A DNA stretch of 64,000 nt from Qipengyuania mesophila (GTDB lineage Bacteria > Pseudomonadota > Alphaproteobacteria > Sphingomonadales > Sphingomonadaceae): contig NZ_JAIGNU010000003.1 in assembly GCF_019711655.1 (NCBI RefSeq), positions 210,616-274,615 on the forward strand. Direction: 5' to 3'. Within the stretch, counting starts at the first letter, position 1. Every line of letters starts with the position of its first letter. The notes beneath the pieces are model-generated. The model ran no database searches. It had not been told where the DNA came from and worked only from the letters and a program-made list of their open reading frames with translations. Below, one piece after another: positions 27,479 to 35,983 of the stretch. A program made the position numbers and the translations under genes.

Positions 27479-29077
27479 TTACGCCGCAGCGAACTGATTC
27501 ATCGTGTTGTCCTTGCCGCCCGCCTTGAGCGCGGCTTCGCCGGCAAAGTATTCCTTGTGGTCGTCGCCGATGTCCGACCCGGCCATGTTCTGGTGCTTCA
27601 CGCAGGCGATGCCCTGGCGGATCTCCTCGCGCTGGACGTTCTTGACGTAGCCGAGCATGGCCTGCTCGCCGAAATACTCGCGGGCGAGATTGTCGGTGCT
27701 CAGCGCGGCCGTGTGATAGGTCGGCAGCGTGATGAGGTGGTGGAAGATGCCCGCGCGCTTCGCGGCATCGGCCTGGAAGGTGCGGATCTTCTCGTCGGCC
27801 TCGGCGGCAAGATCGGTGCCGTCGTAATCGACGCTCATCAGCTTGTCGCGTTCGTATGCCGATACGTCCTTCCCGGCTTCGGTCCATGCATCATAGACTT
27901 GTTGGCGGAAGTTGAGCGTCCAGTTGAAGCTGGGCGAGTTGTTGTAGACCAGCTTGGCGTTGGGGATCACCTCGCGCACCCGGTCGACCATGCCGGCGAT
28001 CTGCTCGACATGCGGTTTCTCGGTTTCGATCCACAGCAGATCCGCACCGTTCTGGAGCGCGGTGATGCAGTCGAGCACGCAGCGGTCCTCGCCGGTTCCC
28101 TTGCGAAACTGGTAGAGGTTCGAAGGCAGGCGCTTGGGCGCCAGCAGCTTGCCGTCGCGGCTGATGAAGACCTGGCCGTTGGTGATGTTCGCCGGATCGA
28201 CCTCGTCGCAATCGAGGAAGGCGTTGTACTGATCACCGAGATCGCCGGGTTCGGTCGAATAGGCGATCTGCTTGGTCAGGCCTGCGCCGAGGCTGTCGGT
28301 GCGGGCAACGATGATGCCTTCGGGGATGCCGAGCTCGAGGAAGGCGTAGCGGATCGCACGAATCTTCTGGAGGAAGTCCTCATGCGGTACGGTGACCTTG
28401 CCGTCCTGGTGGCCGCACTGCTTCTCGTCCGAAACCTGGTTCTCGATCTGCAGCGCACAGGCACCGGCTTCGATCATCTTCTTGGCGAGGAGGTAGGTCG
28501 CCTCGGCATTGCCGAAACCGGCATCGATGTCGGCGATGATCGGCACGACATGCGTTTCATGCTCGTCGATTTCCTTCAGCAGGCGATGCGTGTTGACCGC
28601 GTCGCCGGCTGCCTTGGCGTCGTCGAGTTGGCGGAAGAGACCGCCCAGTTCGCGCGCGTCGGCTTGCTTGAGGAAGGTGTAGAGTTCGCCGATCAGCGCG
28701 GGCACGCTGGTCTTCTCGTGCATCGACTGGTCGGGCAGCGGGCCGAATTCGCTGCGCAGCGCGGCGACCATCCAGCCCGAAAGGTAGAGGTACCGGCGCT
28801 TGGTGCTGCCAAAATGCTTCTTGATCGAAATCATCTTCTGCTGGGCGATGAAGCCGTGCCAGGTACCGAGCGACTGGGTGTAGTTCGCCGGGTCGCGGTC
28901 GTAGGCTTCCATGTCCGCGCGCATGATCTTGGCGGTGTAGCGCGCGATGTCGAGCCCCGTGCGGAAGCGGTTCTGGACGACCATACGCGCGGCGCTCTCG
29001 GCATCGATCGCGGCCCAGGGCGCACCGTTGGCGGCGATGGTTTCGTTCAGTTCGTTGATCCGGGCCGAATAGGTCAC
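27479..29077 (-). CDS. aceA: Isocitrate lyase (long form)
   Basis: A 532-residue enzyme that splits isocitrate into succinate and glyoxylate, the first step of the glyoxylate bypass needed for growth on acetate or fatty acids. The active-site segment reads EKQCGHQDGKVTVPHEDF rather than the KKCGH of E. coli, which with the greater length places it in the long Pseudomonas-type subgroup. IIADIDAGFGN and WIETEKPHVEQI are further conserved stretches. GTG at 29077 is chosen because AAGGAG lies upstream; no ATG nearby fits. Malate synthase is not in the window. The gene is divergent from a RamB/ScfR-like regulator. Confidence 0.93.
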   Translation of the reverse strand: MTYSARINELNETIAANGAPWAAIDAESAARMVVQNRFRTGLDIARYTAKIMRADMEAYDRDPANYTQSLGTWHGFIAQQKMISIKKHFGSTKRRYLYLSGWMVAALRSEFGPLPDQSMHEKTSVPALIGELYTFLKQADARELGGLFRQLDDAKAAGDAVNTHRLLKEIDEHETHVVPIIADIDAGFGNAEATYLLAKKMIEAGACALQIENQVSDEKQCGHQDGKVTVPHEDFLQKIRAIRYAFLELGIPEGIIVARTDSLGAGLTKQIAYSTEPGDLGDQYNAFLDCDEVDPANITNGQVFISRDGKLLAPKRLPSNLYQFRKGTGEDRCVLDCITALQNGADLLWIETEKPHVEQIAGMVDRVREVIPNAKLVYNNSPSFNWTLNFRQQVYDAWTEAGKDVSAYERDKLMSVDYDGTDLAAEADEKIRTFQADAAKRAGIFHHLITLPTYHTAALSTDNLAREYFGEQAMLGYVKNVQREEIRQGIACVKHQNMAGSDIGDDHKEYFAGEAALKAGGKDNTMNQFAAA

Positions 29078-29154
29078 GGGGTAGCTCCTTGTCGTCGTGT
29101 GGCGTGATCGCCTGACCCTCTTGTGGAGACGGAAAGGCACGACTGACAGGAATA

Positions 29155-29226
29155 TTTACAAAATATCTTGTCTCGATTGGCAAGATGTGGCTAGATGACG
29201 TGTAAAGTAGTCAAGAAAGTTACAAA
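29155..29226. promoter_or_regulatory. Repeats in the isocitrate lyase/regulator intergenic region
   Basis: The 148-base divergent gap is AT-rich at its right end. It holds ATCTTG (29165-29170) and CAAGAT (29181-29186) as a perfect inverted pair, TTTACA (29155-29160) and TGTAAA (29201-29206) as a second, and TTACAAA at both 29156-29162 and 29220-29226, the latter touching the regulator ATG. RamB/ScfR-type regulators are known to bind short AT-rich sites near glyoxylate-cycle genes, so these are the best candidates. Confidence 0.45.
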
Positions 29227-30608
29227 TGACTGAGGACGCACTCTTTGCCGGACCGGCTGTCCGTCGCCTGCGCAAGCGCGAGGGGCTGACGCAGGCTGCC
29301 GCTGCAGCGCGTCTCGACATCTCACCGAGCTATCTCAACCTCATCGAACGCAACCAGCGCCCGGTCAGCGCGCGGGTGATGATGCAGCTCGTCGAACAGT
29401 TCGATTTCGATCCGCGTTCGCTGCGCGAGGACGAGGCGATCGGCGGGATGGACGGCCTCGTGCGGCGCTTTGCCGACAAGCGCTTTGCCGATCTCGGCAT
29501 CGACCGCGAGGAATTGCAGGAATTCCTTGCGTCGTCGCCGCAGGTCGCGGCGGCTTTCGCGCGGCTCTACGACAATGCCGCACCCGCTGCGAGAGGGAGC
29601 GAGGACCCCCTGACCGCCTCGCGGCGCGAGATCGAGCGCTGGCGCAACCATTTCGCCGATCTCGATGCGGCCGCGGAGGACCTTGCCGACGACATGCGCC
29701 TGTCGCGCGGCGACATCGGTCTCGCGCTCGTCGAGCGCCTGCGCGAGCGTCACCAGCTCTCTGTCCGTATCCTGCCGCGCGAGATCATGCCCGACAGCCT
29801 CAGGCGGCTCGACCTGCACGCGCGCCAGATCCAGCTTTCGGAAATGCTCAGCATTCCGTCGCGCAACTTCCAGTTGGCGCTGCAGATCGCGCAGCTCGAA
29901 TTCGCCGACGCGATCGATGCGGTCGCCAAGGGCGCGAAATTCGACGACGAGGCGGCCCGTGCGCTCTTCGCACGCCATCTGACCGGCTATGTCGCTGCGG
30001 CGCTGATCATGCCCTACGGGCGCTTTCTGCGTGCCTGCGAGGCAACGGGCTACGACCTCCCGGTGCTCGAACGGCGCTTCGGGGTCAGCTTCGAACAGCT
30101 CGCCCATCGCCTCACGACTTTGCAGCGCGTCGGCCAGCGCGGGCTGCCCTTCTTCATGGTCCGGCTCGACCGGGCGGGGCAGTTCTCCAAGACCTTCACC
30201 GGGGCGAGCACTGCGCGCTTCGTCGAATCGGACGCGAGTTGCCCGCTGTGGCACGCGCACCGCGCCTTCGATCGCGCGGGCGAACTGCAGGTCCAGTTCG
30301 TCGCGCTCGACGAAAGCGGCGAGCGCGACGGTGGCTGGCTGACGATGGCACGCACGGTCGAGGGGAGCGGCGCACCCGGTGAAGCGCAATTCGTCGTCGC
30401 CGTGGGGGTCGAGGCAGTCCTCGCCGGAGACCTCGCTCAGGCGTACGACATCTCGCTGCGGCCCGCCGATGCGCAACCGATCGGGCCCGGCTGTGCGCGA
30501 TGCCATCGCAGCGGCTGCAGGCAGCGTTCGCTCCCGCCGCGCGGCCGGAAACTGGCCTTCGACAGGATCCGTCGGGGAGTGACCCCCTTCGAATTCGAGG
30601 AGGGTTAA
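29226..30608 (+). CDS. XRE-type short-chain acyl regulator (RamB/ScfR-like)
   Basis: A 460-residue cytoplasmic regulator. Residues about 8-65 are an XRE helix-turn-helix (VRRLRKREGLTQAAAAARLDI, SPSYLNLIERNQRPVS). The middle is an IrrE-like region (about 190-310) and the end a DUF2083-type domain with GCARCHRSGCRQRSLPP, a cysteine cluster characteristic of the family. Relatives such as RamB of Corynebacterium control aceA and acetate genes in response to acyl-CoA state. Placement divergent from aceA supports the same job here. Whether it activates or represses cannot be read from sequence. Confidence 0.85.
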   Translation: MTEDALFAGPAVRRLRKREGLTQAAAAARLDISPSYLNLIERNQRPVSARVMMQLVEQFDFDPRSLREDEAIGGMDGLVRRFADKRFADLGIDREELQEFLASSPQVAAAFARLYDNAAPAARGSEDPLTASRREIERWRNHFADLDAAAEDLADDMRLSRGDIGLALVERLRERHQLSVRILPREIMPDSLRRLDLHARQIQLSEMLSIPSRNFQLALQIAQLEFADAIDAVAKGAKFDDEAARALFARHLTGYVAAALIMPYGRFLRACEATGYDLPVLERRFGVSFEQLAHRLTTLQRVGQRGLPFFMVRLDRAGQFSKTFTGASTARFVESDASCPLWHAHRAFDRAGELQVQFVALDESGERDGGWLTMARTVEGSGAPGEAQFVVAVGVEAVLAGDLAQAYDISLRPADAQPIGPGCARCHRSGCRQRSLPPRGRKLAFDRIRRGVTPFEFEEG

Positions 30609-30691
30609 CCATTCGCGAGCTTGCTGGTGGAACCCACTGCCCGCAAACGGCGTTTTCACGGCCATGATCCAAATTTCGGGGACGAAATGAC

Positions 30692-30985
30692 ATGACCGAG
30701 GAACGCATTACCGAAACCACCGATGCGGTGGGTAACACCCACACCACGCACACAGTCGTCAGCGATGGCGAGACCCGTTCGGGCGGGACCAATTGGGTCC
30801 TGATCCTATTGGTGCTTGTCATCGCCGTGGTGGGCATTTTCTTCCTTACCCAGATGAACAGCGCCGAGGTCGCCAAGGACAATGCCATCGCCGGCGCCGC
30901 CGACGAGGTGGGCGAAGCGGCCAACCAGGTCGGTGAAGCCGCGCAGGGCGCCGGCGAAGCGGTTGAAAACGCCGTCAACAACTGA
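30692..30985 (+). CDS. Small single-helix membrane protein
   Basis: A 97-residue protein. A polar, Thr-rich N-terminus (ITETTDAVGNTHTTHTVV) precedes one membrane helix (NWVLILLVLVIAVVGIFFL) and a repetitive Ala/Glu/Gly tail with heptad-like AADEVGEAANQVGEAAQGAGEA units. No family function is known to me. A strong terminator follows 21 bases after the stop, so it is probably monocistronic. Confidence 0.65.
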   Translation: MTEERITETTDAVGNTHTTHTVVSDGETRSGGTNWVLILLVLVIAVVGIFFLTQMNSAEVAKDNAIAGAADEVGEAANQVGEAAQGAGEAVENAVNN

Positions 30986-31006
30986 GCTTTCGAGCTCCCG
31001 GAGAAT

Positions 31007-31040
31007 GGGGACGATGCGCTCTGCGTGTCGTCCCTTTTTT
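31007..31040 (+). terminator. Rho-independent terminator
   Basis: GGGACGA (31008-31014) pairs with TCGTCCC (31028-31034), and the stem extends inward with wobble pairs around a TCT loop. Six T residues follow (31035-31040). It separates the small membrane protein from the exopolysaccharide genes. Confidence 0.85.
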
Positions 31041-31047
31041 GGTACGG

Positions 31048-31063
31048 TGTAAAATTTACCGAC
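31048..31063 (+). promoter_or_regulatory. Candidate PEP-CTERM-type upstream box
   Basis: TGTAAAATTTACCGAC lies 59 bases before the sugar transferase gene, directly after a terminator. It is AT-rich and nearly palindromic in a GC-rich background. PrsR-type regulators act at an upstream box near genes of the PEP-CTERM system; I cannot verify the consensus from memory, so this is a position-based suggestion. No clear sigma54 GG-N10-GC element follows it. Confidence 0.3.
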
Positions 31064-31122
31064 GGTTCACCCCTCTCTGCTAGTTAAGGATTCCGACACC
31101 AGCAATTCGCGAGCCGGACCGA

Positions 31123-32508
31123 ATGATCCGTCTGTTCAAGCACTACATCTCCTACAATGTCGTGCTGCTGTCCCTGATCGATCTCATCTTGCTCGCGCTG
31201 GCGGGCGAGGCGGCCTGGCGCCTGCGGGTGATGCAGATCGATGTCGGCGTCGGGCAGGTCTCGGATCGTGCGCTGGAGATCGGCATTTTCGCCGGCGTCA
31301 TCTGGCTCGGCATGATCTCCGTCGGGACCTACGGGCCGCTGGCGTTGCGATCGATCCGTTTCGCCACCGCGCGGCTGCTGGTCGCCGTCAGCCTGGGCGT
31401 GCTGGCGATTTCGCTGATGGATTTCATTCTTCCCGGATCGGCGCTGTGGCGCTCGGTGCTGCTCTACGCGATGGGGATTGCGATCTTCGTGCTCGTCGCC
31501 AACCGGCTCGTGGCGGGCAAGCTTCTCGGGGTCGAAGCATTTCGCCGGACGGTCATCGTGCTCGGCGCGGGTGAACGCGCGCAGCGACTGCGGCGGCTTT
31601 CCCAGCGACCGGAGAGCGGATTTGTTGTCGGGGCCTTCGTCGCCATGGGCGATTCCACACCGGTCATCGAAACCGCCGTGCCGCGTGAGTCGATTGCCGA
31701 TCTCGGGCGGTTCGTCGACCGTGCGGGGGCGACCGAAGTGGTGCTCGCGCTCCAGGAACGGCGCAATTCCCTGCCGCTGAAGGACCTGCTGCGGGTCAAG
31801 ACGCAGGGTGTCTATGTCTACGACTTCTCCAGTTTTCTCGAACGCGAGATGGGCCGTGTCGATCTCGACACGCTCAATCCCAGCTGGCTGATCTTCTCCG
31901 ATGGATTTTCCGCCGGGCGACGCCTGTCGAGCATCGGCAAGCGTCTGTTCGATGTCGTGGTCAGCCTCGCGATCCTGATCGTTGGCCTGCCGCTGATCGC
32001 GATCTTCGCGCTGCTGGTGAAGCTCGACAGCCCGGGACCCGCCTTCTTCAGTCAGAAGCGGGTCGGACTCTATGGGCAGAATTTCACCCTGACCAAGCTG
32101 CGTTCGATGCGGACCGATGCGGAGAGCGCGGGAGCGAAATGGGCGGAAAAGGACGATCCGCGAATCACCGGCGTGGGTCGTCTGATCCGCAAGGTACGGA
32201 TCGATGAACTGCCGCAGGTATGGAGCGTCCTCAAAGGCGACATGAGCTTCGTCGGGCCGCGCCCCGAAGTCCCCGCCATCGTGGTCGATCTCGAGCGGGA
32301 AATGCCCTTCTATGCCGAGCGGCATGTCGTCAAACCCGGCATCACCGGCTGGGCGCAGATCAACTACCCCTATGGTGCCAGCATCGAGGATGCGCGTCAC
32401 AAGCTCGAATACGACCTCTATTATGCCAAGAACTACACGCCGTTCCTCGACATACTGATCCTGCTGCAGACCGCGCGGGTCATTCTCTGGCCGGAAGGAG
32501 CGCGGTAG
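31123..32508 (+). CDS. Exopolysaccharide sugar transferase (XrtA/PEP-CTERM-system type)
   Basis: A 461-residue membrane enzyme that starts glycan assembly by moving a sugar phosphate to undecaprenyl phosphate. There are about four N-terminal helices, a Rossmann-like domain near 145-250 (TVIVLGAGERAQRL), another helix near 275, and the catalytic bacterial sugar transferase domain to the end: KRLFDVVVSLAILIVGLPL, KLRSMRTDAE, DELPQVWSVLKGDMSFVGPR, then KPGITGWAQINYPYG. The sequence and the following prsK-prsR-prsT genes fit the glycosyltransferase linked to the exosortase XrtA system. Its stop overlaps the GTG of prsK. Confidence 0.9.
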   Translation: MIRLFKHYISYNVVLLSLIDLILLALAGEAAWRLRVMQIDVGVGQVSDRALEIGIFAGVIWLGMISVGTYGPLALRSIRFATARLLVAVSLGVLAISLMDFILPGSALWRSVLLYAMGIAIFVLVANRLVAGKLLGVEAFRRTVIVLGAGERAQRLRRLSQRPESGFVVGAFVAMGDSTPVIETAVPRESIADLGRFVDRAGATEVVLALQERRNSLPLKDLLRVKTQGVYVYDFSSFLEREMGRVDLDTLNPSWLIFSDGFSAGRRLSSIGKRLFDVVVSLAILIVGLPLIAIFALLVKLDSPGPAFFSQKRVGLYGQNFTLTKLRSMRTDAESAGAKWAEKDDPRITGVGRLIRKVRIDELPQVWSVLKGDMSFVGPRPEVPAIVVDLEREMPFYAERHVVKPGITGWAQINYPYGASIEDARHKLEYDLYYAKNYTPFLDILILLQTARVILWPEGAR

Positions 32509-34616
32509 TGGATTGGATCGGAAGCCTTTCCTACATCGCCTATACCACCGGAGCGATCATCTGCGCGCTCGCCGCGATCTGGATCGCCCGCAAGGGAGAT
32601 GCGACGCGCGGCGACCGCATCCCGGCGGTACTTGCGGTAGCGCTGACTGCCAACTGGTGCTTTGCCGCTGCCAGTTTCGAGCCCGGACGGGCGATCGTCG
32701 AGTTGACCGAAATCGCGCGCAATCTCGCATGGCTGTTCATGCTGTTTCGCCTGTTCGGCAATGACGGTCGTGACGAGACGCTGCGGCTGGTGCGTCCGGC
32801 GGTCTTCTCGCTCGCCTTCGTCGAAGTGCTGCAATTCGTGCTGCTGGTGATCGCGCGGCGTTATGCGGTAACGACCGATCTGGCCGAACTGACCTACGAA
32901 ACCGCGGCACTGTTCCGGGTGATGGTCGCGGTCGGCGCGCTGGTGCTGCTGCACAACCTCTATGCCGGTGCAGCTACGTCGTCGCGCCAGATCCTGCGCT
33001 GGAGCGCGGCATCGCTGGCGGGCATGTGGGCCTTCGACCTCAACTATTTCACCATCGGCTACATCACCGGCGCCTATCCGCCCGAACTCGCGGCGCTGAG
33101 GGGCATTGCCGCCGCCGTCTTCGCGATTCCCTTCGCCATCGGGTTCAACCGCCACTCATCGCACCTCGCATTCCGCCCTTCGCGCGCGGTCACCTTCCGG
33201 TTCCTCTCTCTGCTGGTCATCGGTGGCTACTTCGCCCTGATGTTGGCCCTGGCCCGCTCGCTCGACATGCTGACCGGCGATCTGACGCGGATGACCCAAG
33301 TCGGCCTGATCATCGCCGCCGGCGCGCTGGCGCTGATCTGGCTCCCCTCCGACCGCCTGCGCGGGTGGCTGCGGGTCACTGCGATCAAGCACCTGTTCAA
33401 GCATCGCTACGACTATCGTACCGAGTGGATCCGCTTCACCGAGACGATCGGGACCACCGGCTTCGACAATATCTCTTTACAGGAACGCGCAGTAAAGGCG
33501 TTGGCCGATATCACCGACAGCCCCTCGGGCATCCTGCTCGTAGCGGACGAGGAGGGCGCGCTCGAACTGGCTGCGAACTGGCGCTGGACGGGCATCGAAG
33601 TCCCCTCGCAGGCAGCACCGACAGGGCTTGCGGGCGTGCTCGAACGCAGCGAGTTGATCATCGACTTCGACGAGCTTCGCGCAGGCATCGACCGCGACGG
33701 GGAACAGGCACTGGTGCCCGGCTGGATGCGCGAAGACCCGCGGGCTTGGGCGGCCGTCCCCTTGCTCCACTTCGACCGGCTGGTCGGTCTGGTGCTCCTC
33801 TCCCGGCCGGTCATCGAGCGAAAACTCGACTGGGAGGATTTCGACCTTCTCGGCGTCGTCGGACGCCAGCTTGCCAGCTACCTTGCCGAACAGGCCAGCC
33901 AGACAGCCCTGCTCGAGGCGGGACGGTTCGACGAGTTCAACCGGCGCATGGCCTTCGTCATGCACGACATCAAGAATCTCTCGAGTCAGATGGCCCTGTT
34001 GCTTCGCAACGCCGAGAAGCACGCCGACAAGCTCGAATTTCGCAAGGACATGCTCGTCACGCTGAGGAACAGCGTCGACAAGCTCAACACGCTGTTGGCG
34101 AGACTGGGACGATATGGCGCACCGGAAAACTTTGCGGCGCGCGAATTCAATCTCGCCGAGTCAACGCGGCAGGTGGCGGAGCGCCTTAGTACCGTCCATC
34201 CGGTGGCGCTCTTACACAGCGAGGAGGTGATCGTCGAAGGCAATCCCGAAGCGCTCGACCAGGCGCTCGTCCACCTCATCCAGAACGCGATCGAAGCCAG
34301 CGACCCATCCAGCCCGGTCATGCTGGAGGTCGTGCGAGACGGCATTTCGGGCAAGATCCACATCATCGACAATGGCTGCGGCATGTCGCAGCAATTCCTG
34401 CGGAAGGGCCTGTTCAAGCCTTTCGTGTCCTCGAAAAGCGGCGGTTTCGGAATCGGTGCCTTCGAGGCGCGCGAGCTGATCCGTTCGATGGGCGGTCGCA
34501 TCGACGTCGAATCGCGCGAGGGCCTCGGCACGCGCTTCACCGTCAGTCTGCAGCTCCAATCGGCGAACTCGGTGCTCCGCCGGGGTTCGCCGGGTATCGA
34601 AAACGAGGTCGCATAA
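32508..34616 (+). CDS. prsK: PEP-CTERM system sensor histidine kinase PrsK
   Basis: A 702-residue membrane kinase starting at GTG within the preceding stop. The first 300 residues hold about nine membrane helices (MASE-like array), followed by a GAF domain (about 325-465). A histidine kinase core follows, with the unusual H-box FVMHDIKNLSSQMALL (His486) typical of PrsK, and ATP-site motifs HLIQNAIEAS, IIDNGCGMS and GGFGIGAFEARELI. It is expected to phosphorylate PrsR, encoded with a one-base overlap. The signal sensed is unknown. Confidence 0.9.
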   Translation: MDWIGSLSYIAYTTGAIICALAAIWIARKGDATRGDRIPAVLAVALTANWCFAAASFEPGRAIVELTEIARNLAWLFMLFRLFGNDGRDETLRLVRPAVFSLAFVEVLQFVLLVIARRYAVTTDLAELTYETAALFRVMVAVGALVLLHNLYAGAATSSRQILRWSAASLAGMWAFDLNYFTIGYITGAYPPELAALRGIAAAVFAIPFAIGFNRHSSHLAFRPSRAVTFRFLSLLVIGGYFALMLALARSLDMLTGDLTRMTQVGLIIAAGALALIWLPSDRLRGWLRVTAIKHLFKHRYDYRTEWIRFTETIGTTGFDNISLQERAVKALADITDSPSGILLVADEEGALELAANWRWTGIEVPSQAAPTGLAGVLERSELIIDFDELRAGIDRDGEQALVPGWMREDPRAWAAVPLLHFDRLVGLVLLSRPVIERKLDWEDFDLLGVVGRQLASYLAEQASQTALLEAGRFDEFNRRMAFVMHDIKNLSSQMALLLRNAEKHADKLEFRKDMLVTLRNSVDKLNTLLARLGRYGAPENFAAREFNLAESTRQVAERLSTVHPVALLHSEEVIVEGNPEALDQALVHLIQNAIEASDPSSPVMLEVVRDGISGKIHIIDNGCGMSQQFLRKGLFKPFVSSKSGGFGIGAFEARELIRSMGGRIDVESREGLGTRFTVSLQLQSANSVLRRGSPGIENEVA

Positions 34617-35983
34617 TGGCAGATACCAAGCCCAAATTGCTGGTCGTCGAGGACGACGAAGGCCTGCAGGCCCAGCTCAAATGGGCCTATGAGGATTTCG
34701 ACGTCGTGCTCGCGGGCACGCGCGAGGCCGCACTGGCCGCCCTGCGCGCCGAGGAACCCGCCGTGGTCACGCTCGACCTCGGATTACCACCCGATCCTGA
34801 CGGCACGAGCGAAGGTTTCGCAGTGCTCGAAGCGGTCATGGCGCTCAAGCCCGACACCAAGGTGATCGTCGCATCAGGGCATGGTGCCCGCGAGAGCGCG
34901 CTGCGCGCGGTCGAACAGGGCGCCTACGACTTCTACCAGAAGCCGGTCGACATCGACACGCTGGGGCTGATCGTACAGCGCGCCTACCGGCTGCACCGCC
35001 TCGAGCAGGAGAACCGGAGCCTCGCCCAAAAGGTCGGCGAGGACCGGACCGTACTCGGTTCGATGGTTACCGCCGCGCCGGAGATGGCCAAGGTGGCGCG
35101 CACCATCGAGCGTGTCGCCCCGACGAATGTCTCGGTCATGCTGCTCGGCGCCAGCGGCACTGGCAAGGAATTGCTCGCCCGCGGGGTCCACGAATCGAGC
35201 GATCGGAAAGACGGCGCCTTTGTCGCAATCAATTGCGCGGCGATCCCTGAGAACCTCCTCGAAAGTGAGCTTTTCGGGCACGAGCGCGGCGCCTTCACCG
35301 GCGCGGTCAAGATGACCGAGGGCAAGATCGAGATGGCCCATGGGGGCACGCTGTTCCTCGACGAGGTCGGCGACATTCCGCTGCCGTTGCAGGTCAAGCT
35401 GCTGCGTTTCCTCCAGGAACGGACGATCGAGCGGATCGGCGGTCGCAAGCCGATCGCGGTCGATACGCGGATCGTCTGCGCCACGCATCAGAACCTCGAG
35501 GCGATGATCGGCGAGGGAACCTTCCGCGAGGATCTGTTCTATCGGCTCGCGGAGATCGTGGTGAAGGTGCCGACGCTCGCCGAACGGGCGGGCGATGCGG
35601 TGTTGCTGGCCAAGCATTTCCTCACCCGCTTCGCCAAGGAGATGAACCCCCAGGTCAAGGGCTTCGCGGCCGATGCGCTCGCCGCCATCGACGGGTGGGG
35701 CTGGCCGGGCAATGTCCGCGAGCTCGAGAACCGGGTGAAGCGCGCGGTGATCATGGCCGACGGCAAGCTTGTAAGCGCCGAGGATCTCGACCTGCCGCAG
35801 TCCGACAAGGACGGGGGCGATCTGGCACTCAATCTCAAGGCCGCGCGCGAGCAGGCCGACCGGCGGATGATCCGCCAGGCGCTGGCACGCAGCGAGGGAA
35901 ATATCTCCAATACCGCCAAGCTGCTTGGGATCAGCCGCCCGACTTTGTACGATCTCCTCAAACAGTATGATCTTCAGACGTGA
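34616..35983 (+). CDS. prsR: PEP-CTERM-box response regulator PrsR (sigma54 activator)
   Basis: A 455-residue NtrC-class regulator. The receiver domain has Asp54 in [10 protein letters not shown] and the conserved Lys in FYQKPVDID. The AAA+ domain has Walker A GASGTGKE, the sigma54-contact loop GAFTGAVKM, Walker [12 protein letters not shown] and an arginine-finger region. The C-terminal Fis-like helix-turn-helix is [23 protein letters not shown]. It activates sigma54 promoters of exopolysaccharide and PEP-CTERM genes in characterised floc-forming bacteria. Overlaps prsK by one base and prsT by 17. Confidence 0.93.
   Translation: MADTKPKLLVVEDDEGLQAQLKWAYEDFDVVLAGTREAALAALRAEEPAVVTLDLGLPPDPDGTSEGFAVLEAVMALKPDTKVIVASGHGARESALRAVEQGAYDFYQKPVDIDTLGLIVQRAYRLHRLEQENRSLAQKVGEDRTVLGSMVTAAPEMAKVARTIERVAPTNVSVMLLGASGTGKELLARGVHESSDRKDGAFVAINCAAIPENLLESELFGHERGAFTGAVKMTEGKIEMAHGGTLFLDEVGDIPLPLQVKLLRFLQERTIERIGGRKPIAVDTRIVCATHQNLEAMIGEGTFREDLFYRLAEIVVKVPTLAERAGDAVLLAKHFLTRFAKEMNPQVKGFAADALAAIDGWGWPGNVRELENRVKRAVIMADGKLVSAEDLDLPQSDKDGGDLALNLKAAREQADRRMIRQALARSEGNISNTAKLLGISRPTLYDLLKQYDLQT

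Noticed and set aside
31041..31122. Sigma54 promoter before the sugar transferase gene
   Set aside because: No GG-N10-GC element with the right spacing was found, although a PrsR-type activator is encoded downstream.
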